From assembly GCA_022592445.1 (NCBI GenBank), contig JABYQR010000001.1, forward strand, positions 310,001-374,000: a DNA stretch of 64,000 nucleotides. Reading direction: 5' to 3'. Source of the stretch: Cytidiella melzeri (lineage: Eukaryota; Basidiomycota; Agaricomycetes; Polyporales; Irpicaceae). How positions within the stretch are numbered: the first letter of the stretch is position 1; each line of letters begins with the position of its first letter. A program made the translations under genes and the position numbers. This document shows, piece by piece, positions 1-12,540 of the stretch. The notes beneath the pieces were generated by a model. It searched no databases. It was not told where the DNA came from and worked only from the letters and a program-made list of their open reading frames with translations.

Positions 1-443
1 CTGACCAAGTGTTGCAGTGGCATCCGCTACGAACAAGCACCGCATCATGGGCACGAGCATTAGCACCGCTTCTCTCGCCCAGTGAACATCGTGACTCGGA
101 CGCAACTCAGACGCGACGCCAGTTCTCCTCTCGTGCTACCACCACCATGGAATTCTCCTCTATTCGCTTGCATGCGAGCACGACAGACCTTGCCTTTTAC
201 CCGTGCGCACGCGGGTTTATCGCAGAACCCTGCTCACTCGCGCTCAGCAACCCAATCCGCCCTTACTCTCATGGATTTCCCACCAGTCTCGTGGTGCATG
301 GGCTTTGACAAAAACCAGGGTTTCGTCTCGCTGACTCTCGCAGCACGGTTGTGAGCTGCAACCCGGGCAGATGAGGGTGAGCAGGTCGGTTGTAGACCCA
401 TCCTCGATAGTTCAATAATGTAGCTGCGCCTATTATTACAATT
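1..443. other. Left flank, no gene assigned
   Basis: Short open frames occur on both strands, but none has a recognisable motif or an intron pattern supporting it. The stretch lies downstream of the degraded MULE gene and could hold the rest of that element. I see no clear terminal inverted repeat. Confidence 0.4.
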
Positions 444-2387
444 CTAATGTACACCATAAGACTCCCTCCGCTTTTGTGCACGTTTCTCAACCGGTGGTGC
501 CATGATAGCTGGGTAAGTACGCTGCTTCGTGCGAAGAGATCGCGGCAGTGGCGACAGACTGGGAGGATATGAATAAGGAGGGCTGTCTACATGAAGCTCT
601 ACATGAAGCATCCGGTCGAGCTGTCCAACAATGCCCTTCAAACTCGAGCGTAAATATTGTGCGCGTTGGATATCGGCATCTGTAGCAGTTTCGAGATCAG
701 CTTTGCTCAGCCACTCACTAAGCTGCTCGAGTTTGGGTGTGACCTTTTCAAGGTCATGAAAGGTACGTGCGATAGTTTGCTCGTTTAATGCTTGCTGATT
801 TGAACGCTCGAGTTCTGCGAAGTCACCACCATATGCTGGCCTATCAGATGTAGCGACAGAAGATGTGCCGTCCTCGTCCTCGTCTTCCACAGGCTCTGGT
901 GTGGTATAGCCAGACTCCCCATCAGTGGTGTATTCGGTATCCGCACCAACGTTGAACGCATCTTCACTGGCATCTATATGCAGGTCATCACTCACTGGCG
1001 CAACCAAGATTTCTCTGCTCGACGAGTCAAGATCTGCACTTTCACGCACAATCTCGTTTATTGCGAGTGAGGCTCGAGTGATTGGATCGAGAGTAAAGGG
1101 TGTAGAGGGCTCGGGGGACTCAGAGGATTGGGAGATGGGTACAGCTGCGCTTGACTGCCCATTGCTGACCGCCATGCATTCAGAAGCCTCTCGAGGATGT
1201 CTGTGTCGTACCCGGCAGCAGTTTTCTGATTCGAAGCCGGTGCAGAAAATAGAAGGAACGCGAGAGGCACTCCGCGATTTGCCTCGTCGATGCCCATCAC
1301 AATGAAGAGCAACATCTTCTTGTCACTAATCCCGAACGTCCCATCAAGAAGTACCTGGTTGTGATGTCCATACTTCCACGCCGCAGCTTTCATCTCTGAC
1401 GTTGCTATACAGACTTCGAGACGTCCTTCGTGTTTGGTTCTCGGCACATAATGGAAGATCGCTTTCTTGAGTGTCTCGTTGAACTGCGGTGAGTCTCGAT
1501 CAAGCCACTCATGAAGGTTAATGTGGTCTTTCTGAACAATCTTCACTCCTCGTAGCCGATGAAATTGTCGATAGAGCGAGCGGTTGTCCTTGCCAACGAG
1601 AAGCCAGCGATATCGAGATGTAGCGAGGTCCCGAGGCATCTCTTTATAACCGTGAGTTGCAAACAGCTCTCGGTTTACCCTCTTGACTTCCTCCAGAGAG
1701 ACTCCAGCTTTTAGACGTCGAAGTGCATCTTCATATACCGAAGGATGTACTGGCCAAACAGGTGATCGTGAAATGGGGCTGGTACGGCAGTCTTCGTTAT
1801 GCTCAAGATAGCCTCGGATTAGGATTACGCGGTGAGTCTGAGTGTAATACAGTATCTCGCAGTGTGCTAAACACCCGGTCGAGTCAAAGGGGTTTTTACG
1901 CTTTGTAGAGCCGCGCTCGGTATGGTTATAGCCACACGAGCTTTCATGTCCAGTAAGACAGCATTCTTATAGGACAACAAGGCCGGGCTCACCATTGATA
2001 CAGGACCCTTCGAGTTTCCTTCTCCCCTGCACCATCTCTCTTTGACCACCTGCTGCACCACTTGTTTTGTAGCGCCTCGAGGTCGTCGAAGTCGATGAGA
2101 TTTGCCGCCAGGACTGCGCTCGCGGTAAGTTGATCCTGCTCATCCTTCGCATCAAACTTCTGACTGTAGTTTTTATGACCGTGGTATATAGCCAAAATTT
2201 CGGTGTGTTGCTGTGCGTCGAGGAGGAGGTGGTCAAGATAGATATTCGACAGCTCGCGCGGCGGCTCAGAGGGCACGGCTCCACTGGCCACAGCTTCAGT
2301 CACATGCACGAAGCCCCTGAAACCAGATCGGGTCTGGGCGGAGGGAAGTTTTTTCAATCTCTTTGGCGGCGGTGGCAGGTTTGCCAT
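444..2387 (-). pseudogene. Internally deleted MULE (Mutator-like) transposase gene
   Basis: Read on the minus strand from an ATG at 2387, the product starts MANLPPPPKRLKKLPS. After a short intron near 1990 it gives the Cys/His region SCGYNHTERGSTKRKNPFD, then CLAHCEI and RGYLEHNEDC. The first half of the transposase core follows, with LLDGTFGISDKKMLLF and GIDEANRGVPLAFLLFS. After LLNAW, near 1150-1175, the frame shifts. The next open frame (444-1175) is an acidic, low-complexity, coiled-coil tail ending RAQKRRESYGVH, which resembles the C-terminal tail of this fungal family. The second half of the catalytic domain and the SWIM-type zinc finger that normally lie between these parts are absent. 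I therefore read this as a non-autonomous, internally deleted copy. Mobility is not shown, because no terminal repeats or target-site duplication were identified. Confidence 0.72.
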
Positions 2388-3028
2388 TGAGAGACGAAGG
2401 CGGTAGAGGCAACCCTACTGCTCGCATTACGAGCATGTTTAAGTTGAATTAATTTTTGCATTAGGCGGGGGTCTTTGATAGTAACACAAGTTTGCTTGCA
2501 ATATAAGCTACGGTATAATACAGTTTACTTACTGCGTGATCGAACAGATTTATCAAATTATAAGCACAAAGCGCACATGGTCGGTGTTTTTTTTTGGGCC
2601 AAGTCGTACAGCGATGCTACCCATAGCCCTCGCGAACTGCGAGTCGAACCGCCATCGACCCACTACAATCGCTATCTCGGCCACTTCCATGCCGACATGC
2701 CGTGAGTTACACGTGACTGCACGTGACCTCCAAAAAAGGAAGGACGTTGTGCGGGCTGCCTGTCCCAAAATCATGCAGAAAGGATCGTCAAGGATTGCGT
2801 TCATCATAAAATCCCTAAATTACACGCCAGACAGACGCGTGAGCCCGCTAGTTAGTCTAGTGAAACTTGTAGATATTGCAGTATTGCATTGGCAGCAGCT
2901 TCGAGTTGTCTAAAATCCGAACCATCCTCGTAGGTCACGCGCCGTGACCAGCGTGACTTCATATCTTGACCGTGTAGACGCCTCCCTCACCGATTCGGAC
3001 TTGCAGCTTGTCTGCGTCGTGCACGTCG
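2388..3028. other. Intergenic promoter region between divergent genes
   Basis: No supported gene. It contains an A/T-rich part near 2440-2600 with a run of T at 2587-2595, and separates the MULE remnant from the F-box/WD40 gene. A GTTCGACTCG-like string near 2645 (minus strand) was considered as a tRNA T-arm and rejected. Confidence 0.5.
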
Positions 3029-5254
3029 ATGGCAGCCACCGTACCCTCCACCTCTAACATGACGAGTGAGCAGATTCATATTTTCGAATGTATCTGTACA
3101 TATAGACTGACGTGTTATCGCTTTTGACAACAGACTCCCCAACAGCTGCCAAAATGACCGAGAACACCTCCACAACGTTGTACATGCCCATTGCTTCACC
3201 TCCGACACCGGCTCCGTCCCCTGGTCCTGGCTCGCCCCGCTTCCCATCCATCGCGTCTCTCTCTAGACAGGAGTTCTCTATCCTTCCTCCCGCCCAGCGA
3301 CGCCAGTATCTCTGCGCCATTCTGAATGACTGCACTCCCGATGAGCTATCCTTTGTCTCGACAACCATTGCCTCACTACTCAAGAGGGACTTCTTGCGAG
3401 ACCTTCCCCCAGAGCTGGCCATATACATTTTGAGCTTTTTGAACGAGCCGAAAGCCCTCCTTCGAGCGGGGCTTGTAAGCCGATACTGGTTTGGCTTGGT
3501 GGCGGATGATTGGCTATGGAAACATCTGTCCTTTACTCACGGGTTTGTCGGTGGAACGGGTACTCACGAATCTACATCCTCTGAAGACCCTCAAATCCCT
3601 TCTCAGCACACTGTCCTACCGCCCGCTGCAAGCTCCTATCGTGCGCGATTCAAGACCGCTTTCATCACGCGTATGTTCTCGCGTAACTCTGTCTTGATCT
3701 TGCATACATACTCACCAACGACTGGCTTCAAGTGTCCAACTGGAGACATGGTGGTACACTGTTACGTCGTATACTTCTCGCTTCCCAATGCCACTTACCC
3801 AACGACGCAATGCAACCCCCGATACCGAATCCTTCCGCCGCAGTACCGACGTCCATCGCTCTGGACTCGGAATGGCTGGTCATTGGCCTAGCAAATAGCA
3901 GAATACACATTTTCAGCGCACGTACGGGAGTCAGCTGTCGAACACTGGTCGGGCACACTGCTGGGGTTTGGGCGGTGGCATTGGTCAAGGGTGGCGGGGA
4001 AAATGTTGATCTATTGGATGTCGCGGACTCTCTGGGAAACATGCAAGTCTCAGAGCAGCTGGAGACGTCCTCGCCGCGAGATATGTCAAAGGGCTTGGAT
4101 CAGTATCTCTCTTCGGCGATGCGCGGTGCGTTGGGGCTTGAGCATTTCCCAAAGAATCACCGGCAAACAGCTCCGCTCCCTACAAACAATCCGAGCTCAA
4201 AGGGAGCAGATCGTCCAAGCGATCCTTCCGGGACAGCAGACGGCTGGGGTCAGCCGAACTCACTGGTCGTCAGTGGTGGGTGCGACAAAGATCTTCGTGT
4301 CTGGGATGTTAAGTCCGGGTTCGTCTCTTTGCTGTACAAACAATCGCCAACGCAAAACTCACGAGACACGCAGCTTCTGTATCTACGTCCTGAAGGGACA
4401 CACTTCCACCATCCGTTGTTTAAAAGTCCTGCACAATCGTCCTATCGCCGTCACAGGCTCTCGCGACCGTACCCTCCGCGTGTGGGATATACAACGTGGC
4501 CGCCTTCTGCGGGTTCTGGAGGGCCACGAGCAGAGTGTCCGAAGTCTGGATGTGTGCGGTAGCAAGGTGGTCAGCGGCAGCTACGATTCCACGTGTCGTC
4601 TTTGGGATATTGACACAGGCGACTGTATCCATATCCTTCGAGGTCATTTCCATCAGATATACACTGTTGCGTTTGACGGCGTTCGGATCGTGAGTGGCGG
4701 GATGGACACGACAGTCAGAGTATGGGATGCAGAGACAGGGTGAGTTCGCAGTGTACGGTGCCCATCAAATCCTAAAATTCTCTCGCAGCACCTGTACTGC
4801 CTTACTACAAGGGCACACTGCACTTGTTTGTCAAGTACAACTTTCACCCACTATGCTGGTGACCGGAGGCTCCGACGGACGGGTGATATCATTCTCACTC
4901 GCACCACCACCCGATCCCGCGAGACCTTCGGTGTTTATGCAGCGTCTCGTACCGCACGATAGCTCCGTTACCGGACTGCAGTTTGACGAGAGGTTCCTTG
5001 TCACGGGAGGCAACGATGGGCGAGTTCGGTTGTTCGAATACAAGAAAGGAGGTGGCGGCGGCGGCTCAGCTGCAACGATTCCAGGTGACGATGTGCCGGG
5101 GAACTTTGAGTACGTCAGAGAATTATCAGAAGCGAGCGAGAGCGTTTGGAAGATTGCGTATTCCCACGAGACGTGCGCGGTTGTTTCGAAGAGGGCGGGG
5201 AAGACTCAGCTGGAGATATGGAGTTTCAAGCCGAAGGAAGAAGAAACGTCCTGA
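3029..5254 (+). CDS. F-box/WD40 repeat protein (Cdc4/Fbw7-like SCF substrate receptor)
   Basis: This is a substrate-recognition subunit of an SCF ubiquitin ligase. The F-box should bind Skp1 and the propeller should bind phosphorylated targets. The join 3029-3065, 3134-3670, 3733-4318, 4374-4739, 4789-5254 gives 663 residues in one frame. The F-box follows FLRDLPPELAIYILSFLNEP. The linker SNWRHGGTL is typical of Cdc4-type proteins. About eight WD blades follow, with TGSRDRTLRVWDI, SGSYDSTCRLWDI and SGGMDTTVRVWDA the clearest. The 3029 start is inferred: exon 1 is only 37 nt and adds a short N-terminus. Without it, translation would begin at the in-frame ATG at 3154. The tail is polyglycine then acidic. 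The family assignment is firm, but which orthologue (Cdc4/Pop1/Fbw7 or a sister) is not settled by eye. Confidence 0.87.
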
Positions 5255-6497
5255 ACTGAGCCAGGGCTTCAGTTGAGAGTCGCCACCGTGGCGTTCCACG
5301 ACACGGTTTCGCAGAGTCATACGCGGGTGCGGTGCCACCTTGTTTGATTTTAAACTCGTCGTAGAGGAAGTTATCATTCTTTTATGGATTTTGAATGTAC
5401 GATAGGCTAATCGCTAGTGTAACATAATATTGAGGTGGTTTAACGTACTGTGTGCCATGGCTGTCTGATGATATTTCGATATCTGAGACGAACAAGGTTT
5501 GCAAAAGGGACTTCAAAAATCGATATCTAGATGATCAAAATGTACAAAGGTCCGCTAATCCCATACATACTAGCTAGATATCATGACGATTCACAACTTG
5601 TTTTGTAGCCGGTCTTCTGACCGGAAGACGACTGCATTGCGGTATACGCGAGAGATGCGCGAGGTCAGATTTGTGTATGGCTCGCAGATCTTCAAGTACC
5701 TGCCGATCTGTTGTGGCGTACGACCAGGGGTCACGAAAAAAAAAATCAAACCGAGCTCAAGGCTTTACCACCGACGTCGCGCTACGAGGTTAATCCGCGA
5801 CCTGACTCAAACCTGGAAATAGCTTAGGCACGTCCGTGCAAAACTCGGCCTCAAAGAGACAGGACTGTGAAGTAGTACATACATCATGATCATTGAAAGC
5901 TCCGTTTACGCTGACACATAGTCGATGATCAGATCAGCATGCTCGATTAAGATGACGCGATCAACGCCACAAAGTCCTCGCGAAAGGTTCCGTACAGTAT
6001 CTGTTGCCCTGGAATGATGCCTCCGCCGGTTGTAGCCTAGCGACTCGTCTATTGTTCTGCTCTCCCACACCGCCGTCTCCTTTTCAGACGGGAGAGGCGG
6101 ATCATGGCGGGACGTTTGATGTGCAGCTCGCCTGACAGTTGACAGCTCAGAGCGCTCACGGAGCGCCATGAGTGGTGCACACATTGTAGAAATCTCCCAG
6201 GGTGGCTGTAAGTACTGAGTAGCGTGCATGGAGGCGAAATACAGTTGTATCGATCGCTGTGTTCGTCGATCTGGTGAGAAAAAGGTGAATCCAGATTGGC
6301 TTGAACGAATCCATTTTGGCCGTCCCTGTGGCCCGATCCCTTGGCGACACCAGAGACAAGTTCGCCCTTCCTTCTTCCATCTTCCTCACGCTCCCGTCTA
6401 TATAAGATGCCCCTCGCAGGCTCCTTCGCACACATCCGTCTCCTCCCCCCTTTTCACTTCTCACCAGCTCCCACAGGTTTCCCGCTCACAAGCAACC
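5255..6497. other. Intergenic region upstream of the acyl-CoA ligases
   Basis: No open frame here shows a family motif. It includes the 3' flank of the F-box/WD40 gene, A/T-rich with a palindromic TAGCTAGATATC near 5571, and the promoter of the next gene, with a TATA box at 6399 and a pyrimidine-rich leader at 6420-6480. Confidence 0.55.
6399..6406 (+). promoter_or_regulatory. TATA box of the first acyl-CoA ligase
   Basis: TATATAAG lies about 92 bases before the ATG at 6498, followed by a CT-rich stretch typical of fungal transcription starts. Such a strong box suits an inducible gene. Confidence 0.6.
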
Positions 6498-9182
6498 ATG
6501 ACGGAATTCTGCGCTCTCGGCGAACCTCTCCCTGTTATTCCAGATGACCTGACTGTACCACAGTTCATGCTCGATGCACACCACCCCGACAGACCTGCGC
6601 GCAGGCAGCCTATGCCCTGGCTCATCGAGGACGCGACAGGCAGAGAGATCGGCTACAAAGACGTATGTGGCAGGCGCTCCGCCCGGATCTTGGACTGCTC
6701 ATGACGCCGCTATTAGCTCCGAACGCGTACCTTTGGGCTCGCGAACGAATTCAGTACACGGTGGAGCATAGGTCAGTAGTCCATGCACGCGACTTTCTCG
6801 ACAACAATAGACTCATGGGTTGCACCGCACGGCTGTAGGGGAAAATGATGTCGGTAGGTTTTCTACCCTTCCTACTGTTTGAGGACTTGTACCCATGGTC
6901 GCATCATTTCAGTGTGCCTCTGCAGTCCAAATCATGTCGGTACGTGCCCAGCCATGACAGAAATGATTTAGCGGTCTTCTGAGTATTGATCGTGTCTTCC
7001 CTAGATTGGCCTGTCGTTTTATGGTGCGTTCGCAGCTTGTACTGATGAAAGCTTTATTGAATCCTTGACAGGGCTGCTCACCGACTGGGTGCCGCTGTAG
7101 CGTACGTCGACTGACGTCTCTATGTTGGAGCCCTTCGCTGACAGAAAGCCATCAACAGCCCCGTCAACCCTGCGTACACCCCGGAGGAATTGGTTCATGT
7201 GCTGACACTCACCGGTGCCTCACTTCTCGTCGTATCCTCCGCCAATCTTTCCGCAGCCGTGATCGCAGCACAAACTGCGGGCATTCCTTTGGAGAGGGTT
7301 ATCACCATTGATACACCGCCACTTTACAATATGACACACGAGTCTGTGGAGCATCTTATCAGCGCAGGTCTTTCATCGCCACTGTCGTTCAATGAGAGAC
7401 GATTGCGGGCAGGCGAAGCAAAGACCAAAATGGCCTTCCTTTGTTTCTCAAGTGGTACCACGGGCAAACCAAAGGCCGTTGCCGTTTCCCATTACGCGAT
7501 GATCGCCAACGTACTTCAAATGAAAGCTGCGATTATGAAGTCTCCCAGATATGAGGTGGGAGACGTGGCCCATGGAGGTGATCATCGCATTTGTGTTCAG
7601 AGCGCGCAGATGTCATATTAATTGCTTATCTCTACAGTTCTCCCTTTTTTCCGTACGTCAGGAACGAAATACGAAGCTGGGAATGAGCACTGATCCCGTG
7701 TACGGACATTCTCCAGATGTGTTCGGCTTGGTTGTCGTGCTGCATTCACAGCTGTGGTTCGGTGTATGAAAACTTTCACTGTGCACCTAAAGACGGGTAT
7801 TGACGCCGCTTTTACAGAGTACCATTGTGGTGGTTCCCAAATTCACATTCGAAGGCTTTCTCGCGAGCATACAGCGATATCGCATTAAGCATCTTCAGTA
7901 AGCAATGTTTCCCACAACATACAAGATATTTTTTTTTTCTTACAACCACATCCCAGAATTGTACCTCCCATGGTAGTCCTGCTTGTCAAGGTATGCCCTT
8001 AAAGACGCATGTTTTGACGCGCTACTCACGCAAGCGACACCATGGCCATGCTAGCACCCACTCACGAAAACATATGACCTCAGCTCTGTTCGATGGCTGA
8101 TGAGCGGGGCTGCTCCGCTGTCCGCGGAACTCACCATGCAGCTGACAAAAATTCTGCCCCAGTGTTCGATTGGTCAAGGATACGGTATGTCTTTTATCAC
8201 ATGATTTCCATGCGACTATTTCTTTGCTGACTAGTACCTTGGCAGGCATGACCGAGACATTCACGACTATCTCTTGTTCGAAGAACGAGGACCACGTCGC
8301 TGCACCAGGTTCGGCAGGTGTGTTGATCCCTGGCATTGTCGCACGTGTGGTCAAGCCAGATGGCTCGTTGGCGAAAGCGGGTGAGTCTGGCGAACTGGTT
8401 GTCACAGGGCCATCCATGGCATGGGGCTATTACAAGAATCCCGAGGCGTAAGTAGAAGTATCGTTAAAGTACACCTTGACGCTCTCGTATTGACATTGTT
8501 TGTCAATTCTCAAGAACGAAGGAGACATTTGTGAACGGGTAGGTGATTCTTCTTGTCTGATGCGATTGTGCTGATGTCGAGTTCCTTAGGTGGGTCAGAA
8601 CCGGAGATGAGGTTGTTATAAACGAGAAACGAGAAGTGTTTATCAAAGATCGCATAAAGGCACGCGCAGTATTACTCAGTGTGGCTTGTATCAAAGCTGA
8701 CCACTTCCACCCTTTGCAGGAGATACTGAAAGTCAAAGGATTCCAAGTTGCACCGGCGGAACTGGAAGGACACTTGCTCGACCATCCTGACGTAGCTGAC
8801 GTATGCGTCGTCGGCGTCCCAGACGACTATAGCGGCGAGCTTCCCCTTGCCTTTGTTGTTCCCAGCGAATCCGCCCAAGCACGTGTAAGAAAGGACCCAA
8901 GACAGGGCGACCGGCTCAAAGTTATGCTCGCAAAGGTCAGTTTCTCTCCCACACACGCTCCCGCTCTATGTCCTTCCGACAGCGAAACGCTGAGCATCTT
9001 GTCTCTGAATGTAGCACGTCGCGGATGCGAAGGTGGAGTATAAACGGCTTGCGGGTGGTGTTGAGTTTGTAGACGCGATACCGAAGAATCCGAGTGGAAA
9101 GCTCCTGAGACGCGTATTGCGTGATCAGGCGAGGGCCATGAAGGCGAAAACTCCGGCGGCGCCTTTCATGGCGAGGTTGTGA
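6498..9182 (+). CDS. Peroxisomal acyl-/aryl-CoA ligase (AMP-binding, 4CL-like), copy 1
   Basis: An adenylate-forming enzyme: it activates a carboxylic acid to acyl-AMP and then to the CoA thioester. The start MTEFCALGEP has a good context (CAACCATGA). The many-exon gene is intact across all core motifs: the P-loop-like FSSGTTGKPKAVAVSHYA (near 7450), LPFFHVFGL carried partly on a 15 nt micro-exon at about 7637-7651, GQGYGMTET (near 8250), [21 protein letters not shown], and the catalytic lysine in [12 protein letters not shown] (near 9090). The C-terminus is ARL, a PTS1 peroxisome signal, so the enzyme probably works in peroxisomes. A paralogue follows 494 bp downstream on the same strand. 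Substrate unknown: phenylpropanoid, aromatic or medium/long-chain acids are all possible for this family. Confidence 0.88.
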
Positions 9183-9676
9183 TTTTATGTGGTGACATTG
9201 TGTACGGGCAGGTACTGAGTATTTTGTTGATTTCGTTCGCTTTCGATTGTAGCATAGATTATGAAGTAACTTAAGATTTTGATTTTGTTGTGTCAGCAGT
9301 CTTACAGCTTGAATAACATTGACTTTCAACGCAATCCTTATAGCCACGTGTCTGTTCTACGGCGGAAAACAGTTGGGATCGTCTGTTCCCGAGGGGAGAG
9401 CAGCACGAGCGTCCAAAACCTTGGTGGCCTCAGGGATGGTTTCCGGTTGCATGCCATGACGAGTCTCATGACCGTCGACCTCTTACCTCCTTATCCTCTA
9501 GTGCGGCGGCTTGAAGAACCATGGTAGTCGCTTTCCGACAGCCTGTTCGAGCTAACAGCTTGAAGATAAAAGCTACATAGAGCAATCGAGCTTCAGGGAG
9601 GACTCGTCGCAGTGCACGCTCACCTGGACAACTTCATCCACTGTCTTCGTTCGCGTCCAGAGAGGAGACATCTGCT
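9183..9676. other. Spacer between the tandem acyl-CoA ligases
   Basis: No gene supported. It holds the 3' end of copy 1 and the promoter of copy 2. The sequence does not look like a copy of the promoter before 6498 and has no TATA box of similar strength, so the two copies may be regulated differently. Confidence 0.45.
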
Positions 9677-12368
9677 ATGAGCGTACCAGAGTTTACTACA
9701 GCACCATCTGTGGGTCCTCTGCCGCACATCCCGGACGACGTGACGCTGCCGCAGTTCATTCTGGACTCATGGCATCCGCATCGACCGGTGAACAAGCATC
9801 TGAACCCGGTTCTTGTGGAGGATTCGACGGGGAAGCAAGTCGGGTTTGCAGAGGTATGTGTGTTTCAAGTGCGCTTTCGCATTTTGCTTGTGGCTGAGGG
9901 AGTATCTCCTCGTACAGCTTCGTGCGCGTACGTTTGGTTTGGCGAACGAGATGAAGGCTCAGTGGGGCATTGGTACGTTTCCTGTTTGATGCATACAATG
10001 AACTTGGCTTACAAGCTCCCTTCAATCTCAAGAAGAGAGCGACGTTGGTACGTATATCGCTGGAGATGGACCAACGACTGAATCTCATACTTTTCTTGAT
10101 ACAGTATGCATATTTAGTCCCAATCACGTCGGTGCGCCTCCTCTATTCCCTATACATATATCGTCCTTCTCAAGGGTATATCATACCTCACAGATTATCC
10201 TGTCGCTGTCTGGTAAGTGCACTATCATATGCTAAAGGCACAATAGTTGGCATTGCTAAAGTTTCTATGAAGGGCTGCCCATAGGCTTGGAGCGATCGTG
10301 ACGTGAGTGATCTCCTTGGCACGTCTTCAAATACATCGCCAAACAAACATATTGGCATCTCAGGACTGCCAACCCTGCATATACGGCGGATGAACTTCTC
10401 TACCAACTCGACCTCACCAAAGCCAGCGTCATATTCTCTCACTCCGCAAGCTTGAAAACCGCGGAGCAAGCAGCGCGCGATGCAGGAATTCCACCATCGC
10501 GTATAGTCATTCTCGATTCGCCAGAAGTCAACTCTGGCCAATATACCACACTTGAGCGGATGATTTCAGAAGGCCTCCTTAAACTACCGACGTTTGAAGA
10601 GAGGAGGCTGAAGCCCGGGGAAGCCAAGACGAAGATCGCGTTGTTGAACTTTTCGAGTGGGACGACGGGGAGGCCGAAGGCGGTGGCGATTCCGCATTAT
10701 GCTGTTATGGCGAACGTCATCCAGATGGCTCACTACGGGCGAGCTGCGGATGCGACTACGGCGAGGTATAAGCCTGGACAGGTCGTTCTTGCAGGTGAGT
10801 AGTGATACATTCTGCATGTAGAATATGCTGATCTCCTTTCAGCACTGCCGTTCTACCGTGCGTAACTCACGTTTACGGGGCTTTCCTCCTAGCTGCTGAT
10901 TGTCGGCTGTACAGATATCTACGGTCTCATCGTCGTAATGCACTTTTACATCTTTGTCGGGGTAAGTTTGTCGCCATCTTCGTCTACATGAAGCTAAATA
11001 TTGTTGTACTAGTTCTCCCTTGTGGTTATGCCAAAATTCACCATAGAAGGGCTGTTACACAATATCCAACACTATCGTATAAATCACCTATTGTGTGTGC
11101 AGTCTGTGTCGACCATGAATCCAAGCTCACAAAATCACGTAGACTTGTCCCTCCTATGATTGTATCGCTCGCGAAGGTGTGTAGGACATCGCGGTCTTCA
11201 TTTCGCGGCGGACTCATGCAGAAATGGCTTTGGTAGAACCCCATAGTACCGAACTACGACCTCACCTCTGTCACCCTGTGCATGTGTGGCGCTGCACCAT
11301 TGTCCGCAGAGCTGACAAGACAATATTGCGAGAGAATACCAAGCTCGGCAATCGGACAGGGATATGGTCAGTGCTCTTGGTCCCCTTGTCCGCTTCAAAC
11401 ATTCAAGTTGACGTTGACTATCAGGTATGACGGAGACAGCTACAACGCTGACATTCCCCCACATTGACATGAAAGTTGGCACGCTCGGATGTGGCGGACA
11501 ACTTCTCGCGGGGAATGTGTGTCGCGTGCTTAAAGCAGACGGGTCTTGGGCTGGGTACAACGAACCTGGAGAGCTGATAGTGAGGGGACCTACCGCCGCT
11601 CTTTGCTACTATAACAACCCTAAAGCGTAAGTTTTTTCGCGAGCCTTGTGTGGAAAAGACTTGTTCGAAAATGGCTCATTTCTGACGGTCTTACCAGCAC
11701 TGAGGAGACTTTCCTTTACTTTGATGGAAAGCCGGACAGGTGGGTCCGTACGGGAGATGAGGTGTATATCAACGAGATTGGTGAAGTATTCGTAGTGGAT
11801 CGCATGAAGGTACTTGTCATCGTTCCCTCTCCTCTGTTCTCTGCTCAATCCGCTTTTACTTCGTATGTAGGAGATCATGAAAGTTCGAGGCTTCCAAGGT
11901 ACGATCACATTTGCGTCTTTACAATAGGTTGTATCTAAGGCGTTCCCTCCTAGTTGCACCTGCAGAGTTGGAAGGCCACCTGCTCAGTCATCCCGACGTA
12001 GCAGACTGCTGCGTCGTAGGCATCCCAGATGAATACAGTGGCGAAGTTCCGCTCGCATTCGTCGTTCCTTCTCACGACGCTCAAGAGCGTATCAAGCGTG
12101 ACTCTCAGGAAGTTACTAGGATAAAGGACTCTATTGTCAAGGTATGTGACCAGGAGCCTACCGTGCACGACATGATACTAAGAATGCTGCTACTAAAATT
12201 TAGTATGTGCACGACCATAAAGTGAATTACAAACGTTTGGCCGGAGGTGTTGAGTTTGTGGAGACGATTCCAAAGAATCCGAGCGGAAAGCTTCTGAGAC
12301 GGTTCTTGCGGGACAAGGCGAAGGAGATCGTGGCGGCCAGAGCCGGCAGCGCGAAGGCCAAGCTCTGA
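9677..12368 (+). CDS. Peroxisomal acyl-/aryl-CoA ligase (AMP-binding, 4CL-like), copy 2
   Basis: Tandem paralogue of the gene at 6498. The N-terminus matches closely ([17 protein letters not shown] here, IPDDLTVPQFMLDAHHP there). The motifs in order are [19 protein letters not shown] (near 10650), LPFYHIYGL (again split by a short exon near 10843-10857), [41 protein letters not shown] and [12 protein letters not shown] (near 12280). Splicing by eye keeps the whole gene open. The C-terminus is AKL, another PTS1 signal. Most intron positions appear shared with copy 1, so duplication came after the introns. Sequence between the motifs differs enough that the substrate range may differ. Reaction: ATP-dependent acyl-CoA formation, probably in peroxisomes. 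Confidence 0.88.
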
Positions 12369-12540
12369 AGATGTTAGCGTCTCGTTGTTGTAACTGGGTT
12401 GTATTTTTTACCAGGGTCTGCTACGTAAATTATCTGTCGTCGCCTCCTCACATATACACTTTCGCTGCTATGGTGTCATTATTGTAAAGTGTAGGGCGTT
12501 ATGGGCGCTACGCCACAAAATCCCTTCGGTCACGACCACC

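Noticed and set aside
2560..2660. GGTTCGACTCG on the minus strand, like a tRNA T-arm with a T-run nearby
   Set aside because: The flanking bases do not form a T stem, no matching A-box or acceptor stem is present, and the T-run lies on the wrong side and strand for termination.
7551..7621. Apparent premature stop in acyl-CoA ligase copy 1
   Set aside because: The stop lies inside an intron. Splicing to the 15 nt exon restores AHGVLPFFHVFGL, matching copy 2.
6498..12368. Idea that the two ligases form a secondary-metabolite cluster
   Set aside because: No cytochrome P450, polyketide synthase, methyltransferase or transporter is nearby. The neighbours are housekeeping genes.
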